Shown: positions 39,479-49,700, numbered from the stretch's first letter. The stretch: DNA of 64,000 nucleotides from Haemophilus parainfluenzae (GCF_014931395.1 NZ_CP063120.1:1719501-1783500); one strand, 5' to 3'. Notes: a model not told the origin generated them from the letters alone. Translations and numbers: made by a program.

Positions 39479-41554
39479 TTAAGGGATAAAATCCCATTTT
39501 GCCCTATTTTGACTACGAGTTAATATTTGTAAATTTCCATAGTTTCTCGCCCCACCTTTTGACCGAGGAGTTATATGATCTATCTGAGCCTCAAAGCTCG
39601 GTGGAGTTACACCTCTTTGAGATTTAACTGATGGAACCATTATGCTTCCATCAAGGTCAGATCTTAATATTCCCCCATTTAATTTTCTATTTAAATCTAA
39701 CATTTGTCTCTTTTGTGACGCCGTTACTGTTGGTTTTGTTGTATCTCTAGGGGATTTCAAACCATGAGCACTATAATCTATTGGGCCATTCCATTCGGGA
39801 ACACCATTCTTAACTATTTGTTGGACATCAACATTAGGATCTTTTGCCAAAGCATACGCATCCTGAGCTCTAATACCTTCTGATCTTAACTGTTTATATC
39901 GATCCTTTACTGTTGGACAAACCTGTAACCCCAAAGGATCCACAAATGCCGTCGGTATCCCCACATACCCATACGGATTAAACCCACCTAATAACCCTAT
40001 CGGGTCATGGCTAAGATATTGCCCAGTCTCTGGTGAGTAGTAACGAAAGCGATTATAATGTAACTCACTTTCATCATCATAATACTGTCCCACAAAACGG
40101 TGGTTGCATTTAAGTGCGTTTGTGTCGTTCGCCGCGTAGTGCCGGTGTCCGTCAATCTCCGCTTCCCCCCACAAGTTTAGTTTCTGACGATAGTCAATAT
40201 AACCGTCTTCGGTTAAGAGTTCAGTGATAGTACCCACTTGGTCGACGACCGTATAGTGCAACTGCCCTTTTTCATAACGTGCTGTTGGGGTGAAATCATC
40301 TTCCTGATACAGCCAGTAAATCGCATCTGCCCAGTTGGCTTGCGTTAAAGCTAGATTACCTTCCGTACTGGTGATTTGCAATGGTGCTTCAGCGACTAAC
40401 TGATTTTGCTTATACAGATAGCGATAGCCTGAAAGTGCGGTCAGGTTTTGTGATGTTTTTTCACCTTGAGATTGTTCCTCTTTCGCCCAAAGTTCATTTA
40501 TCTTGTGCCAATAATCCTGATTTGCTCGGATTGGCATATTGATAACTTGATTTGGTTGAGGCTGGTCTGTTTGGATTTGGTATTTGGTGATACGTCTGCC
40601 AAAACTGTCGTATTCATAACGCCACGAGCCTTTGAATGGGCTATGTAGCTCAACAAGTTGGCTTTGACTATTCCACTTGTAATAAGTTGTAACTGGTCGG
40701 AAACCTTTCTTCGTTTCTGTTTTGCTATGCAAGCGACCAAGTTCATCATACTTATAGGTTTTATTACCAAATCGGGTAATTCGACCATTACGTTGTTTCA
40801 TGCCGAAACTGGCATCATTTGCTGCTTCAAATTGGTATTGACCTAAAGCATCAGTTTCACGTTGAGCTTTTTGTGTTAAGTTTAATTGGCTGTCATAACG
40901 ATAGTGCTCACTATGACGAAGACCATTTAACACATCCGTCACTTGTCCATTTTTATTGACACGATATTCTGTCGCTCCCCAATGATTATCTTGAGTATGA
41001 ACAAGATTAAATGCTTTGTCATATTGCCATTTCCGGCTAATTTGTGTGCCAGCAATTGGATAAGTTTGATTAGGTTGATAATCGCTAAGTTGTTGTTCTG
41101 TTAAACTGTTATTCCAACCACCACCTTGTGCCTGTAATAAACCTGAAGGACTAAAGTGCTCAGCTAAAATAAAGCCATTTTGGTTTTGTTTGCGAGTTTG
41201 TCTACCTAGTTTGTCATAGCTAAGATTGAGTGGATTATGATTGTTGACTTGGAATTGGGTTAACTCACCATATTGGTTAAAACCTTGTGAAATTTTGACC
41301 GCACTTTCTACACCATTTGGTAATAATAATGCGGTTTGTCTGCCATATTTGTCTAACTCTACCTCAATTCTTTCTCCATCTTGGATTTCGGCAATCAAAC
41401 GGTATTGCTCATCATATTCAAACTCGGTGATATGTTGGGCAAAATATGGCAAATATTGTGTATTAATAGTCTGACTGAGCTGACCTGTTTTATTCGTGTA
41501 GGTATAGCATACTTGGTGAGCAAGTTCATAACGACAAATATCATTTCCTTGCAA
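39479..41554 (-). CDS. Orphan Rhs fragment with C-terminal HNH nuclease toxin
   Basis: A 691-residue ORF: YD-repeat rhs core, the conserved core end (RFRYYSPETGQYLSHDPIGL and DPLGL cleavage motif) and a variable C-terminus of about 150 residues. The tip carries an HNH-type nuclease motif, AQIDHITPRSKGGARNYGN followed by LQILTRSQNRAKWD, so the likely target is DNA. The N-terminal PAAR, membrane segments and shell start are absent, so it cannot be loaded on VgrG by itself. An in-frame TAA at 41612-41614 separates it from a short upstream core remnant. Most likely a displaced cassette that can replace the tip of the full rhs by recombination. Confidence 0.75.
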   Translation of the reverse strand: MQGNDICRYELAHQVCYTYTNKTGQLSQTINTQYLPYFAQHITEFEYDEQYRLIAEIQDGERIEVELDKYGRQTALLLPNGVESAVKISQGFNQYGELTQFQVNNHNPLNLSYDKLGRQTRKQNQNGFILAEHFSPSGLLQAQGGGWNNSLTEQQLSDYQPNQTYPIAGTQISRKWQYDKAFNLVHTQDNHWGATEYRVNKNGQVTDVLNGLRHSEHYRYDSQLNLTQKAQRETDALGQYQFEAANDASFGMKQRNGRITRFGNKTYKYDELGRLHSKTETKKGFRPVTTYYKWNSQSQLVELHSPFKGSWRYEYDSFGRRITKYQIQTDQPQPNQVINMPIRANQDYWHKINELWAKEEQSQGEKTSQNLTALSGYRYLYKQNQLVAEAPLQITSTEGNLALTQANWADAIYWLYQEDDFTPTARYEKGQLHYTVVDQVGTITELLTEDGYIDYRQKLNLWGEAEIDGHRHYAANDTNALKCNHRFVGQYYDDESELHYNRFRYYSPETGQYLSHDPIGLLGGFNPYGYVGIPTAFVDPLGLQVCPTVKDRYKQLRSEGIRAQDAYALAKDPNVDVQQIVKNGVPEWNGPIDYSAHGLKSPRDTTKPTVTASQKRQMLDLNRKLNGGILRSDLDGSIMVPSVKSQRGVTPPSFEAQIDHITPRSKGGARNYGNLQILTRSQNRAKWDFIP

Positions 41555-41611
41555 AATAGGCTGCCAAGTATTGCGTGTTAGTAGCTTATCTTCGATATCA
41601 TAAGCATAGAT

Positions 41612-41895
41612 TTAGACATGTCCATCTGCTTGTGTGCGGTATGTTAATTGACCCGCCGGGTCATATGCATATTCTAGTGTTCTACTGGTAAAGTCCGTTT
41701 CCTTAATTAACTGACCAGCCTTATCGTATTCGTAACGATAAGTTGAGTCGTCCGGCAACGTGACCTTGCTTATATATCCGAAACTATTGTAGTCGTAACG
41801 AGTTTCTCGTCCCAAAGCATCCGTTTGTGCAACTCGCTGTCCGTAGTCCCACTCGCTTTCGGTAATATTACCCGACACATCGCGGGTTTTCGTGA
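41612..41895 (-). pseudogene. 5' remnant of the HNH orphan rhs, cut by an in-frame stop
   Basis: Reads in the same frame as the ORF downstream and matches the full rhs core (SGNITESEWDYGQRVAQTD, then ALGRETRYDYNSF), ending at TAA 41612-41614. Beyond that stop homology resumes (YAYDIEDKLLTRNTWQP). Similarity to the full core starts abruptly near 41895, marking the edge of the duplicated cassette. Confidence 0.75.
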
Positions 41896-42013
41896 TTAGA
41901 CATATTTCACTTATCTATAAAATTAGACTAATATAAGAAAAAGGACTCTAGCTCAAGACAAACTAGTTGCCCTCTCATTAATTTTTAAAATTTAATTGAT
42001 AATAATAAGTTAA

Positions 42014-42505
42014 TTATTCTAATTGTTCTTTTACAGATCCATTAGCCCAAGCTAAAAAACGAGGGTCTTCTTTTTTATATTGTTTTCCATAAATAACGGA
42101 AAACACTTCTATCAAATCATAAACCGGCTGTAATGGATACTCGTTTTTATAATCCTTACTTGGCATCTGTCTACATATCTCATCTCTATACATTAAGTTA
42201 TAACTTCCAACATTTCTGAGTGTTAACTTATCCTCTGCTTCAACAAGTGATCTATAACCTAATTTCTTCCATATCCCCCATTTCATGAAATGAATACTTG
42301 CATAAATCGCCTTACTTGTATCAAATTCAATACGATCTAAATCAACAGACTCAAGAACGATAGGGTCTTTAGATACAACATAAGCGCAGAGTCCCTTGGT
42401 TTGGTAACTCAAATAAATCAAATGACAAGCGTAACAAGGATCTGATTTCAATGGAGGCGTTAACAAAAAAATTTCACCTTCTGATAATGTAATTCTTTCC
42501 TTCAT
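42014..42505 (-). CDS. Putative immunity protein (Imm26-like)
   Basis: A 163-residue protein beginning with a strand-rich domain, LSEGEIFLLTPPLKSDPCY, reminiscent of Imm26-type immunity proteins, with a helical C-terminal part (YPLQPVYDLIEVFSVIYG). It lies 9 bp after the Imm51-like gene and in front of the HNH orphan cassette. No obvious toxin of its own remains beside it, so it may be a retained immunity gene from an earlier tip. The family assignment is weak. Confidence 0.5.
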   Translation of the reverse strand: MKERITLSEGEIFLLTPPLKSDPCYACHLIYLSYQTKGLCAYVVSKDPIVLESVDLDRIEFDTSKAIYASIHFMKWGIWKKLGYRSLVEAEDKLTLRNVGSYNLMYRDEICRQMPSKDYKNEYPLQPVYDLIEVFSVIYGKQYKKEDPRFLAWANGSVKEQLE

Positions 42506-42513
42506 ACGTTCTC

Positions 42514-42882
42514 CTAATCTAATTCAGCTCGGCTAAATAAATCAGTCATTAATTCCACATCATCACATACTGCTTTAAACTCTATGGCAAATTTTTCCAA
42601 TTTCTTAACATCGCATGAGCGAACACAAAACATACTGGATTCAGGATCAAAATTTAACTTATCTTTTAAATCTGGCATTTTTTCTTTCACAAAAACTAAA
42701 GCCAGTGAATTCCAGTCATATCCGTTGCCTTCAAATCCTTCATATGCCCTCGTATCAAAAACAGACTGTCGATATTCTCCAACTTGATGCATAACTAAAG
42801 ATGCCCAAATATCTTCAGGATTATCATCAAATACCATAAAATAGAAAGGTGCAATTTTCTCATTTAATTTTTCATACGGCAT
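42514..42882 (-). CDS. Imm51-like immunity protein
   Basis: A 122-residue protein. The start is ATG 42882, with TTGAGGAG 10 nt upstream; an in-frame ATG 27 bp earlier lies deeper in the preceding gene. Imm51-type features are visible: IAPFYFMVFDDN, YEGFEGNGYDWNSLALVF and FDPESSMFCVRS. Imm51 proteins protect against polymorphic nuclease toxins. It overlaps the 236-residue gene by 11 bp, so both are translated together. Confidence 0.65.
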   Translation of the reverse strand: MPYEKLNEKIAPFYFMVFDDNPEDIWASLVMHQVGEYRQSVFDTRAYEGFEGNGYDWNSLALVFVKEKMPDLKDKLNFDPESSMFCVRSCDVKKLEKFAIEFKAVCDDVELMTDLFSRAELD

Positions 42883-43582
42883 AATAACCAAACTCCTCAA
42901 ATAGCTCATCCATATTGATCTTTTCTATTGTTCGATACTTTTTCTGGATTTTTGTACAATTTATCTGAAACCAATTGTAATAAGCCATTTTCCATCTATC
43001 AAACTGCTCTTTTGTAACTCGTCCTTTAGCCTTTTCTGGCACTTCCATTGCCCAAGACACATAGAGATCAAGATAAGCTGGTATCGTCATTCTATCCGGT
43101 TGCCAATCACTCAATCCTGCCTCATCCTCAAAAGCGATTTCAATATATTCAAGCAAAGTATCAAAATAGACATCAATCACAAGTGCAATAAAGACCTTTC
43201 TTTCTGGGAAATCTAAATAAGCTATCTTATTAAAACCTATTTCATAACCCTTCGGAGTATTTCTAAAAAAGAAATACTTCAAAATAACATCAAGAGTTTT
43301 TGCAAGTGCTTCTGACTTAACAGCATTACCTTCAACATAGTTTCTTAATAGTTCTTGCCACTCATCATTCATTTTTTGAGTAAATTTATGTTGCTCTGTG
43401 GGAAAACGTGCCAAATCAATTGCCAAAATAAACATATGCCCTAACATGCTTTCCTCTAACTTACTCGTTATAGCCAATTCTTCCATTTGTTTACTAATGC
43501 TTTTCAATGCTCTTGAGTAAATACAATTATGAGCAAACGTTGCACTATCATTATCAAAAGGGGATATCCCATATTTTGCCAT
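42872..43582 (-). CDS. Putative immunity protein for the orphan GIY-YIG Rhs toxin
   Basis: A 236-residue helical protein starting MAKYGISPFDNDSATFAHN. I do not recognise a family with certainty; the opening resembles some small immunity domains (PFDND), the rest is helical. It begins 15 bp after the stop of the GIY-YIG-tipped rhs fragment, the normal immunity position, and is coupled to the Imm51-like gene. Role inferred from position. Confidence 0.55.
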   Translation of the reverse strand: MAKYGISPFDNDSATFAHNCIYSRALKSISKQMEELAITSKLEESMLGHMFILAIDLARFPTEQHKFTQKMNDEWQELLRNYVEGNAVKSEALAKTLDVILKYFFFRNTPKGYEIGFNKIAYLDFPERKVFIALVIDVYFDTLLEYIEIAFEDEAGLSDWQPDRMTIPAYLDLYVSWAMEVPEKAKGRVTKEQFDRWKMAYYNWFQINCTKIQKKYRTIEKINMDELFEEFGYYAV

Positions 43583-43597
43583 TTTTAACTCCTATTT

Positions 43598-44566
43598 CTA
43601 TACTTTCCCACATTTAGAGTAGGTCTTGTTCCCTTTTTGTCCCTCGCTATTTAACTTATCGGCATGCCCTTCTAGCGGTTTAGTATGATCCCAATTGCCT
43701 TCAATTCGTCCTCGATTTTTATTCTGAAGACCAGATGCAGCCAGTTGCTCTTCTACGGACATTCCATCAAAAGCTTTTTGTTCACGTGGAGACAAACCTT
43801 CACGATAATTATCCATATGTTCTCTTATTTTAGCACCTTCAATACTGCGAGCAGTATCATGCGAAACCTTATCTGGAGTTAAAACTTCCATGTGATCAAA
43901 ATCTTTAGCGGGAATCTTTCTTGAAGGGTCTCCTTTGGCATGCTCTCCTACCCTACGACTAGGATCATTTGAAATACCGTAATAAACCGTCTTACCATTC
44001 GCATCAACCAAACGATATACATATTCCTCCGTTAATCCGAATGGGTCTATCCATCCCGTCGGATTAAACACATACCCATACGGATTAAATCCACCCAATA
44101 ACCCTATTGGGTCATGGCTAATATATTGCCCCACAAAGCGGTGGTTACATTTCAGAGGATTTGAATCATTTGCAGCATAATGGCGATGACCGTCAATCTC
44201 TGCTTCACCCCATAGGTTCAGTTTCTGCCGGTAGTCGATGTACCCGTCTTCGGTTAAAAGTTCGGTAATCGTCCCCACTTGGTCGGCAACAGTGTAATGT
44301 AACTGACCTTTTTCATATCGCGCTGTCGGGGTAAAATCATCTTCCTGATACAGCCCTGCCCAGTTGGCTTGGGTAAGTGCTAGATTACCTTCCACACCAT
44401 TGATTTGCAATGGTGCTTCAGCGACCAGTTGATTTTGCTTATACAAATAACGATAGCCTGAAAGTGCGGTCAGGTTTTGTGATGTTTTTTCTCTTTGAGA
44501 TTGTTCCTCTTTCGCCCAAAGTTCATTTATCTTATGCCAATAATCCTGATTTGCTCGGATTGGCAT
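43598..44566 (-). CDS. Orphan Rhs fragment with C-terminal GIY-YIG nuclease toxin
   Basis: A 322-residue ORF holding the end of an rhs core and an intact tip of about 145 residues. The tip starts after DPFGL and carries a GIY-YIG pattern: YVYRLVDANGKTVYYGIS, Arg in DPSRRVGEHA and a Glu in RSIEGAKIREH. The core is damaged: a 22-residue in-frame deletion between two GQY repeats joins RFVGQY directly to ISHDPIG, and 4 residues are lost at NWAGLYQE. In-frame TAA at 44693-44695 separates it from the upstream core. It probably serves as a silent cassette. Confidence 0.7.
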   Translation of the reverse strand: MPIRANQDYWHKINELWAKEEQSQREKTSQNLTALSGYRYLYKQNQLVAEAPLQINGVEGNLALTQANWAGLYQEDDFTPTARYEKGQLHYTVADQVGTITELLTEDGYIDYRQKLNLWGEAEIDGHRHYAANDSNPLKCNHRFVGQYISHDPIGLLGGFNPYGYVFNPTGWIDPFGLTEEYVYRLVDANGKTVYYGISNDPSRRVGEHAKGDPSRKIPAKDFDHMEVLTPDKVSHDTARSIEGAKIREHMDNYREGLSPREQKAFDGMSVEEQLAASGLQNKNRGRIEGNWDHTKPLEGHADKLNSEGQKGNKTYSKCGKV

Positions 44567-44692
44567 GTTGATAACTTGATTGGGTTGAGGCTGCTCTATT
44601 TGGATTTGGTATTTGGTGATACGTCTGCCAAAACTGTCGTATTCATAACGCCACGAGCCTTTGAATGGGCTATGTAGCTCAACAAGTTGGCT

Positions 44693-45970
44693 TTAACTAT
44701 TCCACTTGTAATAAGTTGTAACTGGACGGAAACCTTTCTTCGTTTCTGTTTTGCTATGCAAGCGACCAAGTTCGTCATACTTATAGGTTTTATTACCAAA
44801 TCGAGTAATTCGACCATTACGTTGTTTCATGCCGAAACTGGCATCATTTGCCGCTTCAAATTGATATTGACCTAAAGCATCAGTTTCACGTTGGGCTTTT
44901 TGTGTTAAGTTTAATTGACTGTCATAACGATAATGTTCACTATGACGAAGACCATTTAACACATCCGTCACTTGTCCATTTTTATTGACGCGATACTCTG
45001 TCGCTCCCCAATGGTTATCCTGAGTATGAACAAGGTTAAATGCTTTGTCATATTGCCATTTTCGGCTAATCTGTGTACCCGCAATTGGATAAGTTTGATT
45101 AGGTTGATAATCGCTAAGTTGTTGTTCCGTTAAACTGTTATTCCAACCACCACCCTGTGCTTGTAATAAACCTGAAGGACTAAAGTGCTCGGCTAAAATA
45201 AAACCATTTTGGTTTTGTTTGCGCGTTTGTCTGCCTAGTTTGTCATAGCTAAGATTGAGTGGGTTATGGTTATTGACTTGGAATTGGGTTAACTCACCAT
45301 ATTGGTTAAAACCTTGTGAAATTTTGACCGCACTTTCTACACCATGTGGTAATAGTAATGCGGTTTGTCTGCCATATTTGTCTAACTCTACCTCAATTCT
45401 CTCCCCATCTTGGATTTCGGCAATTAAACGATATTGCTCATCATATTCAAACTCGGTGATATGTTGGGCAAAATATGGCAAATATTGTGTATTGATAGTC
45501 TGACTTAGCTGACCTGTTTTATTCGTGTAGGTATAGCGTACCTGGTGAGCAAGTTCGTAACCCTCAAGATTGATATCATCAAAAGTGCGGTCAGTTCCTC
45601 CAGTGTTTTTCAGATTGTCTTGATACCGTTCTTTTGTTTTTTGGGTTGTCATGTCTGACGAGAAAGCAGTCTACCATTCTCGTCATACACGTAGCTTTCA
45701 ACACTACCGTCTGCTTGTGTGCGGTGTGTTAATTGACCCCCCGGGTCATATGCATATTCTAGTGTTCTACTGGTAAAGTCCGTTTCCTTAATTAACTGAC
45801 CAGCCTTATCGTATTCGTAACGATAAGTTGAGTCGTCCAGCAACGTGACCTTGCTTATATCACTGAAACTATTGTAGTCATAACGCGTTTCCCGTCCCAA
45901 CGCATCGCGGATTTTCGTGACAATGTAATCCTTCTTGTGCTAATAACAACTCTCGCCGACATCCGCACTT
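44693..45970 (-). pseudogene. Degenerate upstream core of the GIY-YIG orphan rhs
   Basis: Core YD repeats broken by several lesions: a TAA at 44693, a TGA near 45650 in place of a Trp codon (QTWQP in the intact copy) together with a frame change, a TAG near 45940 again at a Trp codon (ESCYW), and a 20-residue deletion between two DALG repeats giving RDALGRETRY. The two long open pieces are 44693-45652 and 45649-45900. Homology to the full rhs starts near 45970. Confidence 0.8.
44928..45556 (-). repeat. 629-bp rhs-core segment identical to 48124-48752
   Basis: By direct reading, these 629 bases match the full rhs gene without a difference, while flanking core sequence and the HNH orphan copy (about 41000-41530) show scattered substitutions. 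Confidence 0.85.
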
Positions 45971-45989
45971 GTAGAATGGACCTAAATAC

Positions 45990-46730
45990 CTAGTCATCTC
46001 GTATACAAACACCTTTAAGCTCTGTCCTAAGAAGCTCTCGCTGCTTCTCATTCGTAGTTCCTGTAGTCAAAAATCTAAGGTTCTTAAGTTTCTTTAGGTA
46101 CTCAATAGTTGATGGATATTTAAAAATATTCGTATCGACAAAATCTAAAAAGCGAATTTCACTATCTTGATTAATAAAATCTAACTCAGGTAATTTTTTA
46201 TTTGCAGTAAATGAAAGATAAATCAATCTATTTAAATCTCTAATAAAATAAAAGTCACTCAACTTTAAATTAGAATCAAAGTGTAAGTAACGCATACTTT
46301 TATGAATAAAAATATTTTCTATTTTTTCTAAATTTGTCATACTTGATATACCCAAAGCCTTAACGCAATCATTCTTGGGTAAAATAATACTTTTTACTTT
46401 TCTAGCACCTACAACAAAAACTTTTTCTAATTGTTCAAATTTTGAAAAGTCTAGAATATCACTTTTACTTCCCATTAAATAAACAGATCTTGTATCGCTA
46501 GGTAAAACGACCTTACTAAAATCCAAATCTTTTAGGACACTACTAGGATCTTCGACAATATACTTTTGTCTCAAAATTCTATTTAAATCAATATATTCTT
46601 TATATGTCAGTTTTTTTTCAAATAAGGGTTCAATATCTTCAATATCAACCAGAGGGTTAATTGACATTAAACTATCTCTATCAGGAAAGCCCTTTTTTAT
46701 TTTATCTAAGTAATAATCTAAGTTAGTCAT
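45990..46730 (-). CDS. Putative immunity protein for the full-length Rhs toxin (leucine-rich-like)
   Basis: A 246-residue protein with spaced leucine/isoleucine segments resembling irregular leucine-rich repeats (SVYLMGSKSDILDFSKFEQL, KALGISSMTNLEKI, YLHFDSNLKLSDFYFI, YLSFTANKKLPELDFI, LKNLRFLTTGT). It begins 12 bp after the stop of the full rhs gene, so it is the best candidate for cognate immunity. AT-rich and free of uptake signals, unlike the core. LRR-like immunity proteins are known for some polymorphic toxins; the pairing here is inference. Confidence 0.6.
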   Translation of the reverse strand: MTNLDYYLDKIKKGFPDRDSLMSINPLVDIEDIEPLFEKKLTYKEYIDLNRILRQKYIVEDPSSVLKDLDFSKVVLPSDTRSVYLMGSKSDILDFSKFEQLEKVFVVGARKVKSIILPKNDCVKALGISSMTNLEKIENIFIHKSMRYLHFDSNLKLSDFYFIRDLNRLIYLSFTANKKLPELDFINQDSEIRFLDFVDTNIFKYPSTIEYLKKLKNLRFLTTGTTNEKQRELLRTELKGVCIRDD

Positions 46731-46742
46731 TTTGAATCTCTT

Positions 46743-49700
46743 TTAATTAAAATATGGATTATTAAAATCAGGAACGCCATTAATTGTATATTTCTTCCAT
46801 TTTTCTGGAGATACTGGTCGAGTAGGGCGGCGACCAGGAGCATTATTTGGTAGTGGTATGCCATTTGCATCAACACCATGCTTCATTTGCTCTACAAACC
46901 GTCTTACTCTTCTCTCACCTTTAGCACTTCTTCCTTCCATTTCTACAGGAGTATAAGTAACCTTATCTCCAACTGGTAATGTTCCACTATCTAAATGATT
47001 ACCTGTTCTTGATTTAAAATCATCTGTAGAACCAGTATAGTTATTACCACCACTATCTGTAAATTGATAAACACCACCACCTTCAGGTGCATCACTCCCT
47101 TTTTTTACACTATCAACTGTTAATTCATCACCAATTTTTGGACAACCTGCCAATCCCAATGGATCAACCCACCCACTCGGATTAAACACATACCCATACG
47201 GATTAAATCCACCCAATAACCCTATCGGGTCATGGCTGATATATTGTCCTGTCTCCGGTGAGTAGTAACGAAAGCGATTATAATGCAACTCGCTTTCATC
47301 ATCATAATACTGTCCCACAAAACGATGGTTGCATTTTAAAGGATTTGAATCATTTGCAGCATAATGGCGGTGTCCGTCAATCTCTGCTTCGCCCCATAGG
47401 TTCAGTTTCTGCCTATAATCGATATAACCGTCCTCGGTTAAAAGTTCGGTAATTGTCCCTACCTGGTCAGCAACAGCGTAATGTAACTGCCCTTTTTCAT
47501 AACGTGCTGTCGGGGTGAAATCATCTTCCTGATACAGCCAGTAAATCGCATCTGCCCAGTTTGCTTGCGTTAAAGCTAGATTACCTTCCGTACTGGTGAT
47601 TTGCAATGGTGCTTCAGCGACTAACTGATTTTGCTTATACAGATAGCGATAGCCTGAAAGTGCTGTCAGGTTTTGTGATGTTTTTTCACCTTGAGATTGT
47701 GCTTCTTTCGCCCAGAGCTCATTTATCTTATGCCAATAATCCTGATTTGCTCGGATTGGCATGTTGATAACTTGATTGGGTTGAGGCTGGTCTGTTTGGA
47801 TTTGGTATTTGGTGATACGTCTGCCAAAACTATCGTATTCATAACGCCACGAGCCTTTGAATGGGCTATGTAGCTCAACAAGTTGGCTTTGGCTATTCCA
47901 CTTGTAATAAGTTGTAACTGGACGGAAACCTTTCTTCGTTTCTGTTTTGCTATGCAAGCGACCAAGTTCATCATACTTATAGGTTTTATTACCAAATCGG
48001 GTAATTCGACCATTGCGTTGTTTCATACCGAAACTGGCATCATTTGCCGCTTCAAATTGGTATTGACCTAAACCATCAGTTTCACGTTGGGCTTTTTGTG
48101 TTAAGTTTAATTGGCTGTCATAGCGATAATGTTCACTATGACGAAGACCATTTAACACATCCGTCACTTGTCCATTTTTATTGACGCGATACTCTGTCGC
48201 TCCCCAATGGTTATCCTGAGTATGAACAAGGTTAAATGCTTTGTCATATTGCCATTTTCGGCTAATCTGTGTACCCGCAATTGGATAAGTTTGATTAGGT
48301 TGATAATCGCTAAGTTGTTGTTCCGTTAAACTGTTATTCCAACCACCACCCTGTGCTTGTAATAAACCTGAAGGACTAAAGTGCTCGGCTAAAATAAAAC
48401 CATTTTGGTTTTGTTTGCGCGTTTGTCTGCCTAGTTTGTCATAGCTAAGATTGAGTGGGTTATGGTTATTGACTTGGAATTGGGTTAACTCACCATATTG
48501 GTTAAAACCTTGTGAAATTTTGACCGCACTTTCTACACCATGTGGTAATAGTAATGCGGTTTGTCTGCCATATTTGTCTAACTCTACCTCAATTCTCTCC
48601 CCATCTTGGATTTCGGCAATTAAACGATATTGCTCATCATATTCAAACTCGGTGATATGTTGGGCAAAATATGGCAAATATTGTGTATTGATAGTCTGAC
48701 TTAGCTGACCTGTTTTATTCGTGTAGGTATAGCGTACCTGGTGAGCAAGTTCATAACGACAAATATCATTTCCTTGCAAAACAGGCTGCCAAGTATTACG
48801 TGTTAGTAGCTTATCTTCGTTATCATAAGCGAAAGTCTCAATATGTCCATCTGCTTGCGTCTTACGAATCAATCTGCCTACAGCATCATAAGCATACGCT
48901 CTGCTTCTCCCCGTAAAATCCGTTTCACGAACAAGTTGCCCCGCTTTGTCATATTCATAACAATAGCTATCACCCTGTGCATTTTTGACTTCGGTTAGAC
49001 GTGTTAGTTTGTCGTAATGGAACGTCAGTGTTTCGCCATTCGGAAGCGTTTTACTTTCCAACAAGTCATAAGCACCATATTGAAACCTTGTCTCATTACC
49101 TTCGCCATCTATGATTTCAGTTAGCAATCTTTCACTATTATATTGAAAACGCTGAATTGTTCCCTCTGGCGTATCAATCCTTGTTAAGCTACCTTTAGGA
49201 CTAGCGTGCCCTTCACTGTATTTATAACGATAAGTCGATCCATCAGTCCGAACTAACGTAGTAATTCGGTCAAATAGATCCCTTTCATACCGAGTGCGCT
49301 CCCCCTTACTATTGGTAACACCAATTAATTGATTTACCTCGTTATAACTATAACCAAAATAATTTCCATCTGGTAATTGTTGTCGGACGACTTGGTAATT
49401 CTCATTATAACGATATTCCCACTTCAGCTTATTAGGCGCTACAACAAAACGTAATTCATTACGATCGCCATAACGATATTCCCAATATTCCCCTAATGAG
49501 TTTTTAACTTCTAGTAATACCCCTTCTCCACTATATTTATAAAGGAATGCTCTACCATCTGGATGCACAATTTTGTTAATATCACCATACTCATCATAGG
49601 TATAACGAGTCTCTCGCCCTAACGCATCTCTATAAGCCACTTTCTGACTATAATTCCATTCACTTTCGGTAATATTACCTAGTGCATCTTGAATTTTCGT

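Noticed and set aside
40466..40846. Plus-strand ORFs repeated at 40466, 44495 and 47691
   Set aside because: They recur only because the rhs core beneath them is triplicated; they are antisense shadows.
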